Origin: Oscillospiraceae bacterium
GTDB taxonomy: Bacteria; Bacillota; Clostridia; Oscillospirales; Ruminococcaceae
Direction of reading: 5' to 3'
NCBI GenBank assembly: GCA_021200565.1
Contig: JAJQGJ010000024.1
Coordinates: 1-64,000, forward strand
DNA length: 64,000 nt
The notes below the pieces were generated by a model. That model saw only the letters and a list, made by a program, of their open reading frames with translations. It was not told the origin of the DNA and ran no database searches. Numbering within the stretch: the first letter of the stretch is position 1; the number at the start of each line of letters is the position of its first letter. The position numbers were made by a program, and so were the translations under genes. Shown one piece after another: positions 62,883 through 64,000 of this stretch.

Positions 62883-63521
62883 ATGAAGAAATTCGTATCA
62901 ATCGCTGTCGCACTCGCAATGGTTCTTTCCCTGAGCATCGTTGCTTTTGCTGACACCACAGTTGCTTCAACAGAAATCACTGTTTCCGGCAGCTACACCA
63001 TTGACATTCTCGACGGCGCTGACTTCACCGACGAGACTCTCTATCTCTACATCTACTTCTCTCTTAACGATGATAGCAAGGCTGGTTGGGGACCTGCAGG
63101 TCTTTGCTCTCCTACTGACGGCTCTGTAAACTGCATCGGTTACCAGTCTCCTGGCGGCTATGAGCTCACTGCTAATGCTGACGGCTATGTTTGCTTTGCT
63201 CTGACCGACATCGCTGCTGCTTTCGAGGCTGCTGGCTTTGATGCAAATGATGGTGTTATCCTTAACTGGTGGGAAGCTGAATACTGCACTCCTCTCAGCG
63301 TTGCATTAGTTTCCACTGATGACAACTATGCTGTCGCTGAGGAAGAGACCACTGAGGCTGCTGAGGAATCCGCAGAAGCTGCTGAGGAGACCACTGAGTC
63401 CACAGAAGCTTCTTCTTCCGAAGAGACCGCTTCCGCTGCTTCTCCTTCCACCGGTGTTGCTCTCGCTCTCGTTCCGATGGCTTTGGCTGGCATCGCAGTA
63501 GTTTCTTCTAAGAGAAGATAA
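62883..63521 (+). CDS. Secreted surface protein with SPSTG sorting signal, paralogue 2
   Basis: The 212-residue product has a signal peptide (1-23), a central domain (about 24-155) with GWGPAGLC and VILNWWEAEYCTPLSVALVS, a Glu/Ala/Ser linker, and SPSTG (187-191) before a hydrophobic run and SSKRR. The signal peptide, linker and anchor are very like paralogue 1, while the central domains differ strongly. Aromatic residues spaced on a probable beta-sandwich would suit carbohydrate binding; this is an inference. It has its own promoter and terminator, so each copy can be regulated separately. Confidence 0.85.
   Translation: MKKFVSIAVALAMVLSLSIVAFADTTVASTEITVSGSYTIDILDGADFTDETLYLYIYFSLNDDSKAGWGPAGLCSPTDGSVNCIGYQSPGGYELTANADGYVCFALTDIAAAFEAAGFDANDGVILNWWEAEYCTPLSVALVSTDDNYAVAEEETTEAAEESAEAAEETTESTEASSSEETASAASPSTGVALALVPMALAGIAVVSSKRR
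63394..63428 (+). repeat. 35-base tract shared with paralogue 1
   Basis: Identical to 62605-62639, in the same place relative to the sorting signal. Confidence 0.85.
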
Positions 63522-63540
63522 TCACTTTTCTGTCATAGAT

Positions 63541-63573
63541 CAAGACCGCAGGCTTCGGCTTACGGTCTTTTTC
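63541..63573 (+). terminator. Terminator of surface gene 2
   Basis: AAGACCG (63542-63548) pairs with CGGTCTT (63563-63569), with an inner AGGC/GCTT arm, and ends in a T run. Confidence 0.85.
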
Positions 63574-63606
63574 TGTGTAAATTTTCAGTAAATTTCGAGA
63601 ATTCGG

Positions 63607-63635
63607 TTGACAACGACAAAAGATAGTGGTATGAT
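63607..63635 (+). promoter_or_regulatory. Promoter of the third tandem surface gene
   Basis: TTGACA, a 17-base spacer and TATGAT. Confidence 0.85.
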
Positions 63636-63641
63636 AATAGT

Positions 63642-63677
63642 GGTTTTATACCAAAATATATTTTGGAGGAATTCTAA
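63642..63677 (+). promoter_or_regulatory. Shared leader with palindrome over the ribosome site, copy 3
   Basis: GGTTTTATACC is followed by the perfect palindrome CCAAAATATATTTTGG (63651-63666), overlapping the GGAGG. Confidence 0.75.
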
Positions 63678-64000
63678 ATGAAGAAATTCTTATCAATCGC
63701 TGTAGCACTCGTTATGGTTCTCTCCCTGACTTGTGTTGCTTTTGCTGATGTATCAGTCGATGTTAGCGGCATTGACACTGCTTCCAGCTGGGACACTTAT
63801 GGCGCATCCTATGAGGATGATTCTATGGTAATCTCTCTCGATGACATGAACGCTATTGTTGAAGCTATGAGCGAGGAGGGCTCTGTAATCGTTTACACCC
63901 TCACCAACACTGCTGGTTGGTTCCAAGTTGGTTTCAACTCTGATTCTGCAGCTTATTCCAACACTGGCGATCCTGACGGTACTGGCGGCTATATCGCTTA
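63678..64000 (+). CDS. Secreted surface protein, paralogue 3, cut by the window end
   Basis: This gene is not in the ORF track because it runs off the window. The first 107 codons are open: a signal peptide almost identical to the other two (MKKFLSIAVALVMVLSL, cleavage after AFA), then a new central domain with SLDDMNAIVEAMSEEGSVIVYTL and AGWFQVGFNSDSAAY. The sorting signal is expected beyond base 64000. Promoter, leader and codon use match paralogues 1 and 2. Confidence 0.85.
   Translation, partial: MKKFLSIAVALVMVLSLTCVAFADVSVDVSGIDTASSWDTYGASYEDDSMVISLDDMNAIVEAMSEEGSVIVYTLTNTAGWFQVGFNSDSAAYSNTGDPDGTGGYIA

Overview
The window looks like a chromosomal segment of a gut-type, spore-forming, low-to-mid GC Firmicute of the Oscillospiraceae/Ruminococcaceae kind (Ruminococcus or Eubacterium siraeum-like). 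The basis is a SpoIIR gene, AddAB instead of RecBCD, TrmFO, Clostridia-type gene order (smc-ftsY-rdgB-yhbY-nadD-yqeK-LCP-rsfS), a CD1247-type protein beside efp, a GH10 xylanase lipoprotein, and short surface proteins ending in SPxTG-type sorting signals. This placement is inferred from gene content only; no marker phylogeny could be run.

Layout. 0-5 kb: a zinc-ribbon/pseudokinase/PASTA membrane protein, pfkA, then a tetrahydrofolate riboswitch driving a folT-type ECF transporter gene, and a small membrane protein on the minus strand. 5-11 kb: an unlisted 44-residue Cys-rich membrane peptide, a ClpA/ClpC-like ATPase, the minus-strand pair cwlD-radA, and small genes of unknown function. 11-23 kb: an operon small ORF-recD2-comF-mreB-like, then spoIIR, then addB-addA. 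23-24.4 kb: infC-rpmI-rplT behind an L20-type attenuator, with infC apparently starting at ATA. 24.4-40.5 kb: a thirteen-gene co-directional run trmH-like, dprA, topA, trmFO, plsX, rnc, radical SAM, smc, ftsY, rdgB::yhbY fusion, nadD::yqeK fusion, LCP-like, rsfS, with almost no gaps. 40.5-52.5 kb: leuS, rpsU (not in the ORF track), yqeG-like, AP endonuclease-like, M24 peptidase, efp, CD1247-like His/Pro/Asp-rich protein, ribU-like, GH13, ilvA, then metK behind a SAM-I riboswitch, and a ComEA-like HhH protein. 52.5-61.3 kb: tRNA-Thr(GGT), an AI-2E family permease, pcrA/uvrD, DUF4364, a YfbR-like HD nucleotidase, a CDF transporter, a DUF3810 metalloprotein and a GH10 xylanase. 61.3-64 kb: a BrnT/BrnA toxin-antitoxin pair and three tandem, separately promoted, secreted proteins, the last cut by the window end.

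Functional themes are DNA repair, recombination and uptake (RecD2, AddAB, RadA, PcrA, DprA, ComF, ComEA-like), translation and ribosome assembly (IF-3, L35, L20, S21, EF-P, RsfS, LeuRS, YhbY, TrmFO, RNase III), and cell surface and polysaccharide work (CwlD, LCP-like, PASTA pseudokinase, xylanase, sorted surface proteins). Most of the window is ordinary core genome. The most unusual parts are the tandem surface-protein array with its shared palindromic 5' leader over the ribosome binding site, the RdgB-YhbY fusion, the ATA start of infC, the Cys-rich micropeptide, and the catalytically dead PASTA kinase.
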